Positions 22,086 to 33,957 of a stretch of 64,000 nt of DNA are shown here, one piece after another (position 1 is the stretch's first letter; each line of letters starts with the position of its first letter). The DNA lies in contig JAQJVL010002143.1 in the NCBI GenBank assembly GCA_035578905.1, positions 54,468-118,467 of the forward strand. Reading direction: 5' to 3'. Made by a program: the position numbers and the translations under genes. The notes under the pieces were generated by a model. The model had not been told where the DNA came from and did not search any database. It saw only the letters and a program-made list of their open reading frames with translations. This stretch comes from Stictocephala bisonia. Its lineage: Eukaryota; Arthropoda; Insecta; Hemiptera; Membracidae.

Positions 22086-24829
22086 CTACATAAGATGGTT
22101 TTTTCTCGTATAGGGAGCTGTGATGGTGGGGTAGGTTGAACCTGGAGGCATGTCTCGTGTCATGGCTGTGGAAATTGCTCCTCTTGGTGGTGATTTCTTA
22201 TCAGCATACAAGATTACTTCCCTAATATACAGGGCAGTTGCTGTTAGGAATTTCAGGGTTGTAAATGATTCCCTACAGCTATCTCTATATTGTAGATCAG
22301 ATATGGTCCTTACAGCTCTTTTTTGCAAGATTAGTATTTGTTTGAGGTTGCCAGCTGTAGTACCCCCCCAGACTATCAGACCGTATCTTAGGTGGGATTC
22401 GAAAAGAGCATAATAGGCAGTCAATACTGTGGCCTTGTCACTCATGTGCTTAATTTTTTTTAAGACATAGAGGCAGGAGTTAAGCTTTTTGGATAGAACG
22501 TTGACGTGTGGTTCCCAGGAGATGTTCTCGTCAATTGTTATTCCTAGGAATTTAGCCTGGTTTTCCCTTATTAGATCCGGCAGCCCAGGTACTTCTTCTC
22601 GTCTTCTTCCAAATGCTAGCTGCCTTGTTTTTTTTACGTTAACAGCCAAGTCATTTGAGTGACAGTACTGATATGCCATACTGACTGCAATGTACGAATC
22701 CACAGACAGACTATCGGCGGAGTTCCCACTTACCAGCAAGGTTGTGTCGTCAGCATACATCACAGGTGTACAGTGCTCACTCAGATACTGTGGCATGTCA
22801 TTTGTTAAAAGAATAAACAGGACCGGTCTGAGAACCGATCCTTGAGGCACACCTGGATTGTTTGGTGAGGGTGCTGATCTTATGCCTTGTGTCGTTCCAT
22901 TGTGCGTGTGTTTTATCTCTACTACTTGACTTCTCCCTCCTAGGTAGCTTGCAAACCATGCTCTGGCAGTGCCTTTTACTCCCAAGTTTTCCAGTTTGGT
23001 AAGGGTCAGGTTGTGTCCGAGGCAGTCAAAGGCTTTACTGAAGTGGAGCATAATACTGGTTACTAAATTTTTTGCTTCTATGTTGTCAATAATGAATTCT
23101 GCCAAATTAACTATTGCTGTGGTGGTGGACGTGCCTTTTAGAAAGCCGTGTTGGTTTTCTGAGAGTAAGTTGTGGGTGTCGCAGTGATTCATTATTCGTT
23201 TGAGCACGACTCTTTCAATGACCTTGGAGAAGGTTGGAATAAGAGAGATCGGGCGGTAGTTACCGATTTCTGTTTGACAGCCGCTTTTAAACTTGGGGTA
23301 AACTTTTGCCTGTTTCAATGCCGAGGGAAAGTGGCCTTGTATCAAGGACAAATTTATGACAGCAGCCAAGGGTGGTATGAGAGCCGTGCTGCAGTGTTTA
23401 AGCATTTTAGCAGATATGTCGTCAAGGCCAGCAGATGTTTTAGGCTTAAAGCTTTTAATAATATTCTTTAGTTCTTCGTAGTCAGTGAGAGGAAGGTGAA
23501 ATAAATCATGATTTGTTATTTCTGTCATTGGATGTGGAGTACTGCTTTGTGTATATTTTGGATGTGCTTCAAGTGTTTTTGTGCAATGGTAGTAAAATAG
23601 TGATTTAAATGATTCGCTATTTTATTTGGGTCCTTTGTCTTGTGTCCATTAATTTTTATTTCCATCTGTGCAAGTTCTGAGCAGTTGTGGTTCCTTTCAC
23701 TGTTTATGATTTGCCAGACAGCTTTTGATTTGTTTTCTGCATTGTTTATGAATTCTGTAGAAGACTTCCGTCGCAGCATTTTGAGTCTCAGATCGTAGTC
23801 TTTCTTAGCTCTTTTCGTGTCTTCTTTATCTTGTTCTGTCCCTGTAAGTTCAAAATTCCTGAGGTGTCTTAGGTACATACTGTCTTTAAGAGCTCTGGCT
23901 TCTTCATCTGCAAGAAATTTTGTTTTCTTTTTCTTGGTGTGAACCTTTTTAAGAGGACAGAAAGTATTAATTTTTTCAGTGATAGTAGCGAGAAAATTAT
24001 TGTATGCATCTTCAGCGGTTGTTGCACTATGTACATGTGCCCATTGTTAGTCTTCGAAAGAAGATTTGAGTTGATTCAGGCTTCTTTGGTTAAAAATGCG
24101 TCGGATGGTATAGTGATTTTTAATTGGTTTAACGGTTGTCTCCAGTTCACAAAGTTGTGCTGTGTGGTCAGAGACACCAGCATGTATGACCGTAGCTGTC
24201 AGCTGTTCTTCTATGTTTGAGCATATGCAGTCGATGGATGTTTTGGAGGTGGAAGTTATTCTTGTCGCGGGCAGTGGTAGCCGTGTTATATTGTGGCTGG
24301 AGAGCTTGTCATTTAGCTTCCTAGAATTGTTGTCATCTTTTAGTCTATCAACGTTGATGTCCCCCATTATAATTACAGGGTGGTTTTCGGCTTTTGTTTC
24401 TTCCATAATTGTTGATAATGTGTCTAAGCTATCTTCTAGTTGACTGGCTGGTGATCTGTATAAGCCCAAAATACGCTGTTGTTATCTTCCTAGTAATATT
24501 TTTACCATGACGACTTCGCAGGTGAGTTCCTCACAGAGTTCTTGTGTGTTGATGGATAGTGTGGATGCTGACAGATCCTCCCTGACCAGTATTGCCACTA
24601 CCCCTTTCTTATTAAGAGCCCTGCTGAAGTGGGTTTTCAGTTGGTAGCCTTGTATTGTTGTGTGCTCAATTTGTTCTCCTTTCAGTCCATGTTCGCTTAG
24701 AATTAGGACATCAGGTTGAGTTTCTTCAAGCAGTATGTTTAGTCTATCAATTTTGTTTCCCATTTCTTGCATGTTTTGATGGAGAAATTTTAATTTGTTC
24801 TTACTAAACTCACAGTTTGTCTTATTATG
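22086..24829 (-). pseudogene. LINE A ORF2: endonuclease plus reverse transcriptase
   Basis: Reading leftward: an EEP endonuclease (LHQNMQEMGNKIDRL, VLILSEHGLK, YRSP, VIIMGDINVDRL, TSIDCICSN, VSDHTAQL), a linker, then RT with [68 protein letters not shown] and VMYADDTTLL, followed by the thumb (LRYGLIVWGG, LQKRAVRTI). The element would nick the target and prime reverse transcription there. Damage: TAA at about 24482 and about 24044, a frame change near 23530, and the first aspartate of RT motif A changed to histidine (HFSKAFD, codon at 23043-23045). Confidence 0.9.
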
Positions 24830-27800
24830 AAGGTTTGTGATTTCTTTTTCATTACTGTGTTGGAGTAAAGTCTCGTTTTGTATTTTTTTGGTCGTTCCTT
24901 GTTCTGAGGGCTGTTGGATAAAAAAAGATCTTTATTTTGGTGGTTTATGTTTTGCGTGCTTATGGTTTTTAGGTCTCTCAGAAGGGGCATCAAAAACTCG
25001 TTTTTATTTAAAGCTTGGGCTTTATCAATGTTTTTTTCAAAAAACATCTCAAAAGTCTCGTCTTCTCCTAACTTCTTAGCAGTATTTGGTGGCAGTTTGT
25101 TTGTCTGGGTTTGACTGTCTCCCCCACTATTCCCTACTTGCTCTTTGGTTGACAACAATTCTTTTGATATGGTAAGGGTTGTTTTTTTGGTGGCTTTTGC
25201 GATATCTTTGGGTTTGTGTTTTGGGTTTCTCTGTGTTTTGCTAACTGCAGAGAGACGCTGAAATAATTTTTCTTACAGGTTTTTGTAGTCACAGACCTGG
25301 TTTTATTGAGTTGTGTGCTGCTTGGTCGTGGTAGTGTTTGAGTATTAATTAGCTTTTAAACTACTCTGGACCGTTTCTATACTAAGTTCCACGGTTTTTA
25401 GTCAGGTATTTATTTCAGCTATTTCAGTAAGCAGATTCGTAGTGTTGTAGGCTATGATGGGGCTATGTAAGGATGCACTGGTTTGGGTTTCACTACTTTT
25501 TACTGATGCATATTCTTGTTTGGTATTTTCTACGGAGTCTGAGCGTTTTTCCAAAGAGGAGACTGTTTTTTCTAAGCTGCTTATTTTTAAAACATAGCTT
25601 TCAATAAGTTGATTTAGATTTTTGTCATGTTGTTAAAATATGGCTTCTGTTTCGGACCGTAGTACTTTTTCTTTAGCAATCTGTGTATCTTTTTCAGTGA
25701 TTAACTTCATCAAGTCTTATGTTTTTTGAGCGTGCTTTTCTTCATCTTGTTCCATCTGTTCAATTTTTACCTCAAAACTTGCCAATTTAGTCTGCAGTAT
25801 TTCATTTTGTTCTTTTATATTTGTATTTTCTTGTAATTGTAATTTCTTGTATTCTCCTATTTTTGCTGCCATTTCCAACTTGTATTCATCTTTCTCTGTA
25901 TTTTCTAAGTTTTTATTTTTAATTAAACTCGTTTGTAGCTCCTTTATGGAGTCATTTAGGGTATCAGTACTATCCTTTGTGTTGGAAGTGTTTCCAGTCA
26001 ATTCTTCTTGATTGTGTCTACAGTTTGTACATTTCCAAATTTTTATTTTACCAGGGGTCCACCTTTTTAGATCTTTCTCAGGTATCTGTTGGCAGCCTGC
26101 ATGATACCAAATATTACAAAGGCTGGTGCATTGTATTTCAGAGTATTTTACCCATACTTGGGATTAACGATTAAAAATAATTAACGATTAAATGTAATCG
26201 TTACTTTTTCTATTAACTTTTTAACTTATTCGTTAGTTTTGGTAATGTTTAACTTCCAACTTTAACTAGTTGAAAATTTGGCTCACGGTTAAAGTAACTC
26301 AGTTAGTTTTTCAAATGTGATAAAGGTGCCATTTGGCCCGAGGAATGTGGACTGGGGAGAAAGTATCTAAAACTCAGGTCAAAGACCGATTGTTTTCCTC
26401 ACTCCCCAATTGTCACCGACAAGCAAGGTCACTGTTTTGAAGATGCACCCCCTCCCCTTTACTCACATTTTACTGCCTTATAAATAAAAAAAGGCGGATC
26501 AAACGAGTATACCATTGTTGTGGGATTGACTTGTCTCCCTTGACGTTTTGTTTCACTTGACTAGTTTATGTTTAGGGATAAAGTTGAGATAGTCATTTAG
26601 TTATCTTGTTTTATATCAACGTGTTGGGCCTAAGCTTGTTTATCTTTCATAAACTCTAATACTGTAATTTTACCTGTTTACCGGTCTATCTGTATAATTA
26701 ATTAGGAAAATCAGTTGCATTTTGACGTTAATGCTGTCAATACTTGATTAATTGATCATTACATATCTAAATTGTCTTGTTCAAAAGTAGTGGGGAAAAA
26801 CCATTTAAATGGTTAATCAAACCAACATTTCCTGAAACGTTTACTTTATTTTAAATTAGGCTTACTAGGTAAAATCAGTCCATTATATGATACCACGCAA
26901 CAGAATAAACTATCTTCTAGATTGCAGAACATATTTCAAGTAACAATTAATTGCTATATTTCGTTCTGTTTTCATTATTTTGCTATCGGCACCGTCGAAA
27001 AGAAAAGATAATGATAATACTATCTTAAATATTAATAATATTATCAATGGCAATTAGTTTTGTATTTTTTAATGATTTAGATAGTTTCCATAATTTTTAA
27101 TTAACTTATTTCAGTAAGAATAAAACATGCACTCAGAACGGCAAATTCTTAAACATCTAATAAACGTAATTGCTTATCGAAAATAGTATGAATAGATCTG
27201 CTTTCACTCACTTATAGAGTGAGTATATTTTGTTCAGTTTTTGTTTACCACTAATCCCCATACTTTCTTATCAGTGACCCTTCCTTATCATCTCCAGCCT
27301 GATAAAAATCACCTGGAGTCAACATGTCACGATATTATTTGGCCTTTCTTATTATCTGCGCCAATTAAAAAAAATGTTTTAAAAAAAATGTTTTGCTATC
27401 GTGAATTTCCTATAAGATAGTTATTGATTTTTTAAAGTATAGCTTAAAAATGTAAAACTTTAAATCTCAAAGACTTATGTCAGTTTTTGTTAATAATTTT
27501 AGAAATTATATTAAATATTTAATTTTTAAGATTTCTGACAGTTATATGACAAAAATTACTGTAGAAATTTCACTAATCTAATTAATAGTATTGTATAGTA
27601 ATGTACTATAAATAGGCCTATTTATCTAAGATATTATAAATAATAAAAGATAATACAGGTTAAGTATTTGTTTATGTACGAGTATATTTTACTGTTCCAA
27701 AACTAACTTTTAACTTTCAATTTCAGTTAGTTTTCTAATAATTTAACTTTAATCAGTTAGTTTCAATCCATCCTAACTTTTAACTTCAATTAGTTACTTT

Positions 27801-27906
27801 TTTAGAGTATTAACTTTAACTTTATTCAGTTAAAAAAAATCATTAACTTTCCCAAGTATGATTTTACCCCTATACCACAAGAGCCACATGGGTACTTTGT
27901 GGGCAT
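24790..27906 (-). pseudogene. LINE A ORF1: PHD finger and coiled coil, split by MITE
   Basis: Start MPTKYPCGSCGIGVKYSE at 27906. The PHD finger reads CGSC, then CTSLCNIWYHAGC and WKCTNC, the Cys4-His-Cys3 order. The MITE at 26153-27860 sits inside the finger; an 8-bp target duplication restores the frame when it is ignored. A long charged region follows with heptad character (KELQTSLIKNKNLENTEKDE; LQTKLASFEVKIEQMEQDEE) and then a basic segment before ORF2. Stops occur near 25717 and 25640. ORF1 proteins of this group bind RNA; the PHD finger may help chromatin targeting, which is inference. Confidence 0.8.
26153..27860. mobile_element. hAT-type MITE in LINE A ORF1
   Basis: The ends CATACTTGGG (26153-26162) and CCCAAGTATG (27851-27860) are inverted and bordered by an 8-bp duplication ATTTTACC (26145-26152 and 27861-27868). 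An 8-bp duplication with short inverted ends is the hAT pattern. Both subterminal regions are rich in TAACTTTAA-like direct and inverted motifs (26160-26300 and 27690-27850), plausible transposase sites. No transposase is encoded in the 1.7 kb. Confidence 0.85.
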
Positions 27907-29083
27907 TTTTATTCTTATTTTGAGTTTCTTATAACGAGGTTTGTCAGACTCCTCTGTATTAAAAAATTACAATTAATGTCAAAAGATGTAACTGTTTTTT
28001 ATAGCGAGGTTTGTCAGACTCCTCTGTGTTAAAAAAAATTACAATTAATGTCAAAATTTACGATTACAATTAATGATCAGTTTTTAAAAGTTTGGCTGGT
28101 TTTTTATGTCAGAAATAAGTGTTCTTGATTAAATGACAATCAAGTGCCATGTCAGTAGCTGGAGCAGTACAGCAGCTGGCTGTATTGGTGTAGGTCAGCG
28201 CTGACACGGTGTCTGGGGTCAGTAGCCTGGCTGTGTGGTTACAGGTGGCCAAGCAGCCGTGTGCCAATGCCAATGCTATATGATGTGGATGTCTGTCAGC
28301 TTGTGATTTGGTAGTGACGTCACTTTTATTGGATTGTGTCATAGATAGATCATCAATAGATTATAGATTTATAACCATGTCAAAAATATAAGTTGTGTAT
28401 ATATAATTAATCAGGTTGATCTATTATTAGTTTAATTTAAATGCACTCAAAAACAATACTGCTGAAAAATCTTAGTCACTATCACAGTAGCGAAGCGTGT
28501 TAATTTGATAGAGTGCATATGCTGTCAATTTGAGTGTGTACTACAGCTGATCTGAGGTCAGGTCTGCTTAGACAGCAGGTGTCAGGTCACTCACATTCAA
28601 CTGTGACACTTTTGCACACCAGGTTGTTGCCTCCTCTAGTTGGTGAGTTGGAGGAAGTGAGGCCTGCAATTGAATAGTAGTGAGTTGGCAATGACGTTAC
28701 TGTTTCCATTTTAAATTTTTTCACATCTATTGCTAGTGTTAAATTAGTTAAAAAGATTGAGTTGATTATTTTTGTTGTTATTAGGTTTTTAAAAGTTCTT
28801 AAGAAGTGCTTGAGTCAATAATTAATCAAATAGTTAATTCTGACATTATGTGACATGGCCAGCTCCTGAGTCATATTCTCATGAGTATAAAGATTACTTC
28901 AATATTGTGTTTAATCTTCTCTCCTCAGGTAAATATTCTTGAATAGATGTATATCTAGACTTACAGATTTGTGTTGTGTGTAGTTCAATAGGGATTTGTT
29001 GAGTTTCCTACTGAAACTTCACTAGTAAATGGGGAGCACTATCACTATTGGTGTTGAAGGTCCGCCATCTTGGTCATGACTGT
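27907..29083 (-). other. LINE A 5' untranslated region with internal repeat
   Basis: No long open frame. A tandem duplication with a period of about 70 bp contains AACGAGGTTTGTCAGACTCC (27930-27983 and 28000-28055). Near the 5' terminus the minus strand reads CAAGATGGCGGAC, similar to the YY1 site seen at the start of L1 elements. An internal promoter is expected here for a LINE. Confidence 0.55.
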
Positions 29084-29090
29084 ATGAATG

Positions 29091-30800
29091 ACAAGTATCT
29101 TTTAGCTAGCTGGGTATGTCATTTGTAAGAAGCAGAAATAAAACTGGTCCAAGTAAAGATCCTTGTGGTACACCTCGGATGTGAGTGGTTTCAGATTGTA
29201 CTGTTTGTCTTACATTGTTTTCATTACGGTTAATTTCTAGAAACATTTTTCTGCCAGTTATGTAGTCAGTTTTTAGCCTTGCCTCTGATTCCTAGGTTTT
29301 CAAGTTTCTTGATTAACTGAGCATGGTTTAGACAGTCAAATGCCTTGCTGAAATCTAAAAATAGGCACATTGCTGTACAGCCATCTTCTTATTGGTCTAT
29401 GAGGTGTTCTATCAGATTGGTCTATGAGGTGTTCTATCAGCTGTATTAAGCCTGTGGAAATTGATCTGTTTTTGAGGAAGCGTGTTGTTTATTGGTTATT
29501 AAATTGTTTTCTATCAGATGGTTGAGAAGTCTGTCAAGTACAGCTTTTTCTATATTTTGGAGAAAGTTGAGATGAGGTATATTGGTCTGTAGCTGTTTGT
29601 TTCATTTATTGGGTCGGTTTTGTACTTAGAGTAGACTTCTATTTTTAATTGGTTAGGAAAAATTCCCTGATCAAGTGATTTGTTTATTATTTAAGGGGCT
29701 TAATAGTTCCTTTTTACAGTGTTTTATAAGTTTGGCTGATATTTGGTTGGGTCCAGATGAGGTTTTTGGTTTTAGGGAATCAATAATGTTATGAATTTCT
29801 TTTGGAGTGACTGGTTTAACATTTAAGTTCTTTTCTGTGGGTGGTGGTAGTTCATATTCATCTTCAGTTTGGTCCAGATTTGTTAAGTCTGCATTTTGGA
29901 GTGTTCTTTCAGCTATAGAGAGAAAAATTTATTAACAGTTTGCTGCATCTCTAGGGTTGGTGACTATTGAGTCATTTATTTTTAGATGGAGTTGTGCAGT
30001 AGTAGAAGTCTTAGCTTTCCTTTCATTATTTATTACTGTCCATAGTGCTTTAGATTTATTTTCAGCTCCATTTATGTATTCAGTAGTGTGTTTTTTGCAA
30101 AGAGATTTCAGTTTATTGTCATAGGTTTTTTTCTGTGTTGCTGTTTCTATTTTGTCTTCGGGTCTGTACAGGCGTTGTTGTTTTTCTAGTGTTTTTATGT
30201 ACTCATTTTTTAATTTGGTACATTCTGAGTCACAGCAGTATTTTAAATATGAGTTTTGCCTGGACGTGAACTTCTTAAGAGGGCAGGTTTCATTTAGTAT
30301 TGATTGGATAATGACGCGGAAATTATCATATGTTTTGTTGATGTCTTCTTGTGTGTAAAGGCTGTTCCAGTTTTGTACCTGCAATCTAGATTTGAACAAT
30401 TTTATTGTTTTCTTGCTAAAAACCCTTTTCTTTTCTTTACAGTTTTTATTTATTTTCTGTATTTTTACTGTAACTGTCTGTGCGGTATGGTCGTCGGATA
30501 TTCCATATAAGATAACTGAAATATTTATTGCTGTTTTCTAAATTTGTACAGTCCAGTCTATTGATTTAGATGTGTCTTTGGTTATCCGTGTCGGTGGTAA
30601 ATTTAGTCTTGTTATATGGTAAGATGCCAAGAGTTCTTCTGTTTTAGTTTTGCCCATGTTTTCAGAGAGGTTGTCAACATTTATGACTCCTACAAGTATA
30701 ATTGTTTTGTGTAAGTGGAGGGATTTGTCAAGTTGTTCTGAGAGAATGTTAATGGCCTGATCTAAGTTTGCATTATATAAACTATATAAATTTTTAGTTT
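29091..30800 (-). pseudogene. LINE B, 5' part (endonuclease end and RT N-half)
   Basis: The minus strand reads LYNANLDQAINILSEQL, IILVGVINVDNLSEN, YHITRLNLPPTRIT, TSKSIDWT (endonuclease), then a basic linker (29932-30399) with NGAENKSKALWTVINNERK, and RT N-terminal blocks SLKPKTSSGPNQISAKLIKHC, SYRPISLISTFSKI and GVPQGSLLGPVLFLLLTNDIPS. The 5' end near 30800 is truncated within the endonuclease, as is usual for LINE copies. Frame changes and stops occur. It is a relative of LINE A, and its 3' half lies beyond the LINE A insertion. Confidence 0.8.
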
Positions 30801-30999
30801 ATCATATTAAAATACTATGAAACTGAAAGAATGGTTGAAGATATTTTATATCGAGAAAAATAATAGTTAGCTGAGGGAAGGGGGTTATCGGGCCAGGAAT
30901 TTCATACTCCCATGGCCAGGGAAAACTGGGAATTTGAAACTGGCAATTTAGACTGGTCATCTTGGATCTGAATCATAAACAAAATACTCTTTGTTACAG

Positions 31000-31150
31000 A
31001 TTTTACAATATGAAACTGATGCTGTATTTGAGAGTCCTGATTTTATAAATCTAAAAGTTGAGGGTTTTATTAAACTCCTGGAACAAGATGCCTTAGTGGT
31101 ATCTGAATTAGAAGTATGGAGAGCAGCTTTGAAGTGGGCCAAGAACCAAG
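31000..31150 (+). CDS. BTB-BACK gene, BACK-domain exon
   Basis: Preceded by TTGTTACAG and followed by GTAAGA. It encodes ILQYETDAVFESPDFINL, then LLEQDALVVSELEVWRAALKWAKNQ, which matches the BACK pattern of BTBD proteins (E-GF-x-xL-x5-L-x3-RE-L-x3-E-x2-VF-EA-x2-WA). It enters in phase 0, exactly as exon 6287-6494 leaves, and ends in phase 1. The BACK domain links BTB to substrate-binding modules in Cullin-3 adaptors. The exon has no internal damage. Confidence 0.85.
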
Positions 31151-32513
31151 GTAAGAATGAATAACTTGTTTTAAGAGCTTAGTGGAGTCAACTTGAACTA
31201 TGTTAGCAAACGTGTTACAAACATTGAAAAAAGCCGATCTCTGCAGTGTTACATAAAGTCATTCAGTGACAAAAAATAATCCTTGAGAGTGCTACGTGTA
31301 TTTTCATCAAACAAAACTGTTAATAAAAATGTAACATCTTACTACAGTAGAACTTCACTTATCCAACGTAAACGGGCCACAATAATGTTGTTAATGAGTT
31401 TTACTACGGATTTACACTAAGCACTATATAAATAATTCAGTTTTATTTTCGTGATAAAAACAAATATTTTATCGTGTGAATGTTAAAAAAAACGAAGTAT
31501 TGTAATCCATTACCCTAATAACATTAAGTTTATCTTTCAGACCCTACAAATCTTGTACGATAGGAAGTTATTTCTCTTGGAATAAGGTCAGTAGTTCTAC
31601 GGTATTGTCAATGACTAAACAAACACAACTTAAACTACCGTAATATACAGCGACACCTAACTTAGTTAATACAGTGATGTAATAAATAAGCCTTGAACAA
31701 TAAAGTAACACATTAAATACTTTAATACAACGAACTTATTCTTGTGACTGGTCAGGAAACTACTGATAAAGAGTGCATAAACCAAATAATCGCTGTCCTA
31801 AAAGTACCATACACTGAACACATTTACATAGTTATGTAGTTTATTCTCAGGGTACAGTTCTCGCTCAATATGTCCAGTGCAGCAAGCAACAAAACAGGGC
31901 ACTGGTTGGGACAAAATCTCACCAGGTACATAGAACTATTGTTTTACATAGCAGACTATTATTTTCTTAGTTTTTATAATATTATTGCTTTTGGGACCAG
32001 CCCCAAAGCAGAATGCTTTCAACCTTTTTCAACGGTGTATAAAAAAACAAATACTTTCTGCAAGTACCATATTATGGTACCAATAGTGTTGATATGGTAA
32101 TCAATATCAACTGGAAAAAAATACATTATATATGTTGTATAATTCCCAACTATAGAATGTAGCCTAAAGATGTTTACCTAAATAATAAGATAGAAACACA
32201 CTGTTATTAATTTAAATATTTTAAAAGGCTTTTTTGAATACATTATTTTATTTTTGTGCCTTATATTCAAAATCAATAAAAAAAGTTGAAATAAAGTAAT
32301 TAATTACACGGTTTAAATCGTTATATATTTTTAATATTTGGAGAGCAAACAAATTGGGTGGAAATAAGCTAATATTCTTAGTTTCCTAAAATTATGGTCA
32401 AATTCAAGGTATTGTAATAATAACGATTATTTGTTAACTCAAACAAAAAGATTTTCTCTGGTAATAATAAACTGTAAAATAATATCATTCTTCAAGCTCG
32501 TTTCTTACTGGAT
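31151..32513. other. Intron between BACK exons
   Basis: AT-rich. A possible solitary pogo-like end (CAGTAGAACTTCACTTATCC) lies near 31345, resembling the terminal repeat at 11481, but no partner end was found. No coding region is supported. Confidence 0.4.
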
Positions 32514-33160
32514 ATATAATTTAATGTTATAAGATGAAACAAACACTCTAGTAAATAATTTTTTTTTTATTTCGTTAGGCCTTTCGGTAACAAAGTTACC
32601 ATCTTCAGACACACAAACTAAAATAACATTTTTTACATTTAATTGATTTGATATAAACATATGGAATAATTTAAATAAGGAAATAATAAAATAGATCATA
32701 TAGAATAATTTAAATAAGACAATAATAAAAATGTATATAAAAAATTGTATAAATTAAAAATAATAGTGGTGAGTTTTCAAATGTTCCTGGGCTCGTTATT
32801 AAAAGAATTTCTTTGAATTTTTTGATATATAAGCTTTCATAAGCATCTAATTGTTCTTTATTTTGAACTTCTTTTAGTAAATTACATTTTGTAAAATTAT
32901 AGTTTAATTGATGCAGTGTTTTGCTATCGCTGATTTTTCTTCTTGATAATTTTTAAAATGATATTTATGTTCTTTTAAACTTGTTGAAATTTTTCTTTTG
33001 GTTTGACCAATATATTTTTATTGCAATTGTTACATTCAATTTCATAAATTCCAGACTTATTCATTTTTAATTTTGTCCTTTGGATTTCCAAGTAAATATT
33101 TTAATTTTGATGTACATTTAAACGATAAATTTACATTAGAGTGTTTCTTAAAACTTTTTA
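32514..33160 (-). repeat. Penelope-like element, inverted left arm
   Basis: Reverse complement of about 33310-33957 with small indels. It covers the GIY-YIG coding end (frames broken) and the 3' terminal region including a hammerhead-like hairpin (32583-32609, inverted). Some residues here are closer to consensus than in the right arm, for example YIGQTKRK-like coding, while other parts are shifted. Confidence 0.8.
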
Positions 33161-33724
33161 ATGTTTAATGGATACAACCTGAATATGATTACAAGAATAA
33201 TAAATATGAAAAGACAACAAATTGAAAAACAAAACCGAAAAACACTATTATCCAAAAAAAGAAAAAAGTCTGTTTGGAGAAGTGTTACATATGGATCTTT
33301 TTTAAACGTAATGCAAAAAAGTTTTAAGAAACACTCTAATGTAAATTTATTGTTTAAATGTACATCAAAATTAAAATATTTACTTGGAAATCCAAAGGAC
33401 AAAATTAAAAATGAAGAAAAGTCTGGAATTTATGAAATTGAATGTGACAATTGCAATAAAAAATGTATTTTTCAAACCAAAAGAAAAATGTCAACAAGAT
33501 TTAAAGAACACAAATATCATTTTAAAAATTATCAAGAAGAAAAATCAGCGATAGCAAAACACTGCATCAATTTAAAGTATAATTTTACAAAATGTAATTT
33601 ACTAAAAGAAGTTCAAAATAAAGAACAATTAGATGCTTATGAAAGCTTATATATAAAAAAATTCAAAGAAATTATTTTAATAACGAGCCCAGGAACATTT
33701 GAAAACTCACCACTATTATTTTAA
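33161..33724 (+). CDS. Penelope-like GIY-YIG endonuclease fragment
   Basis: An open frame of 187 codons with a lysine/arginine-rich N-terminus (LLSKKRKKSVWRSVTYGS), then KSGIYEIECDNCNKKCIFQTKRKMSTRFKEHKYH and KSAIAKHC...LDAYESLYIKK. This corresponds to the GIY-YIG nuclease domain that follows RT in Penelope-like elements: GIYEI for GIY, CIF in place of the usual YIG, then the Arg/His/Glu region. The changed YIG box and missing RT suggest a truncated copy. Translation starts within the element; the true start is unknown. Confidence 0.75.
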   Translation: MFNGYNLNMITRIINMKRQQIEKQNRKTLLSKKRKKSVWRSVTYGSFLNVMQKSFKKHSNVNLLFKCTSKLKYLLGNPKDKIKNEEKSGIYEIECDNCNKKCIFQTKRKMSTRFKEHKYHFKNYQEEKSAIAKHCINLKYNFTKCNLLKEVQNKEQLDAYESLYIKKFKEIILITSPGTFENSPLLF

Positions 33725-33957
33725 ATTTATACAATTTTTTATATACATTTTTATTATTGTCTTATTTAAATTATTCTATATGTTTTATTTTATTATTTTC
33801 TTATTTAAATTATTCCATATGTTTATTTCAAATCAATCAAATGTAAACAATGTTATTTTAGTTTGTGTGTCTGAAGATGGTAACTTTGTTACCGAAAGGC
33901 CTAATGAAATTAAAAAATTATTTACTGGAGTGATTGTTTCATCTTATAACATTAAAG
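33310..33957 (+). repeat. Penelope-like element, inverted right arm
   Basis: Partner of 32514-33160 with a spacer of about 150 bp. The arm ends with TTTACTGGAGTGATTGTTTC...AACATTAAA, mirrored at the outer edge of the left arm. Head-to-head partial copies are common for Penelope-like elements. Confidence 0.8.
33871..33900 (+). ncRNA. Hammerhead-ribozyme-like motif of Penelope element
   Basis: CTGAAGA, then a 6-bp stem GGTAAC/GTTACC with a TTT loop, then GAAA. This is the order CUGANGA - stem II - GAAA of the hammerhead core, which Penelope-like elements carry in their terminal repeats. The canonical core is CUGAUGA, so one core base differs, and stems I and III are not obvious. Activity is uncertain. 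Confidence 0.4.

Larger units (their letters stand above)
21861..29083 (-). mobile_element. LINE A, near full-length CR1/Jockey-group element
   Basis: The 3' end lies at 21861, with a microsatellite-like tail (TTGTC repeats on the minus strand) after an AATAAA. The 5' end is near 29083. ORF1 starts at 27906 and carries a PHD finger and coiled coils. ORF2 encodes endonuclease and RT (24829-22086). A hAT-type MITE (26153-27860) splits ORF1. Excluding the MITE the LINE is about 5.5 kb. It is inserted inside the RT of LINE B, between LKDTCHS and the YVED box. It carries stops, a frame change and a catalytic mutation, so this copy is dead. Confidence 0.85.

Noticed and set aside
28109..28342. 77-codon minus-strand frame with Cys/His residues
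   Set aside because: Lies in the LINE A 5' UTR; no recognised zinc-finger spacing.
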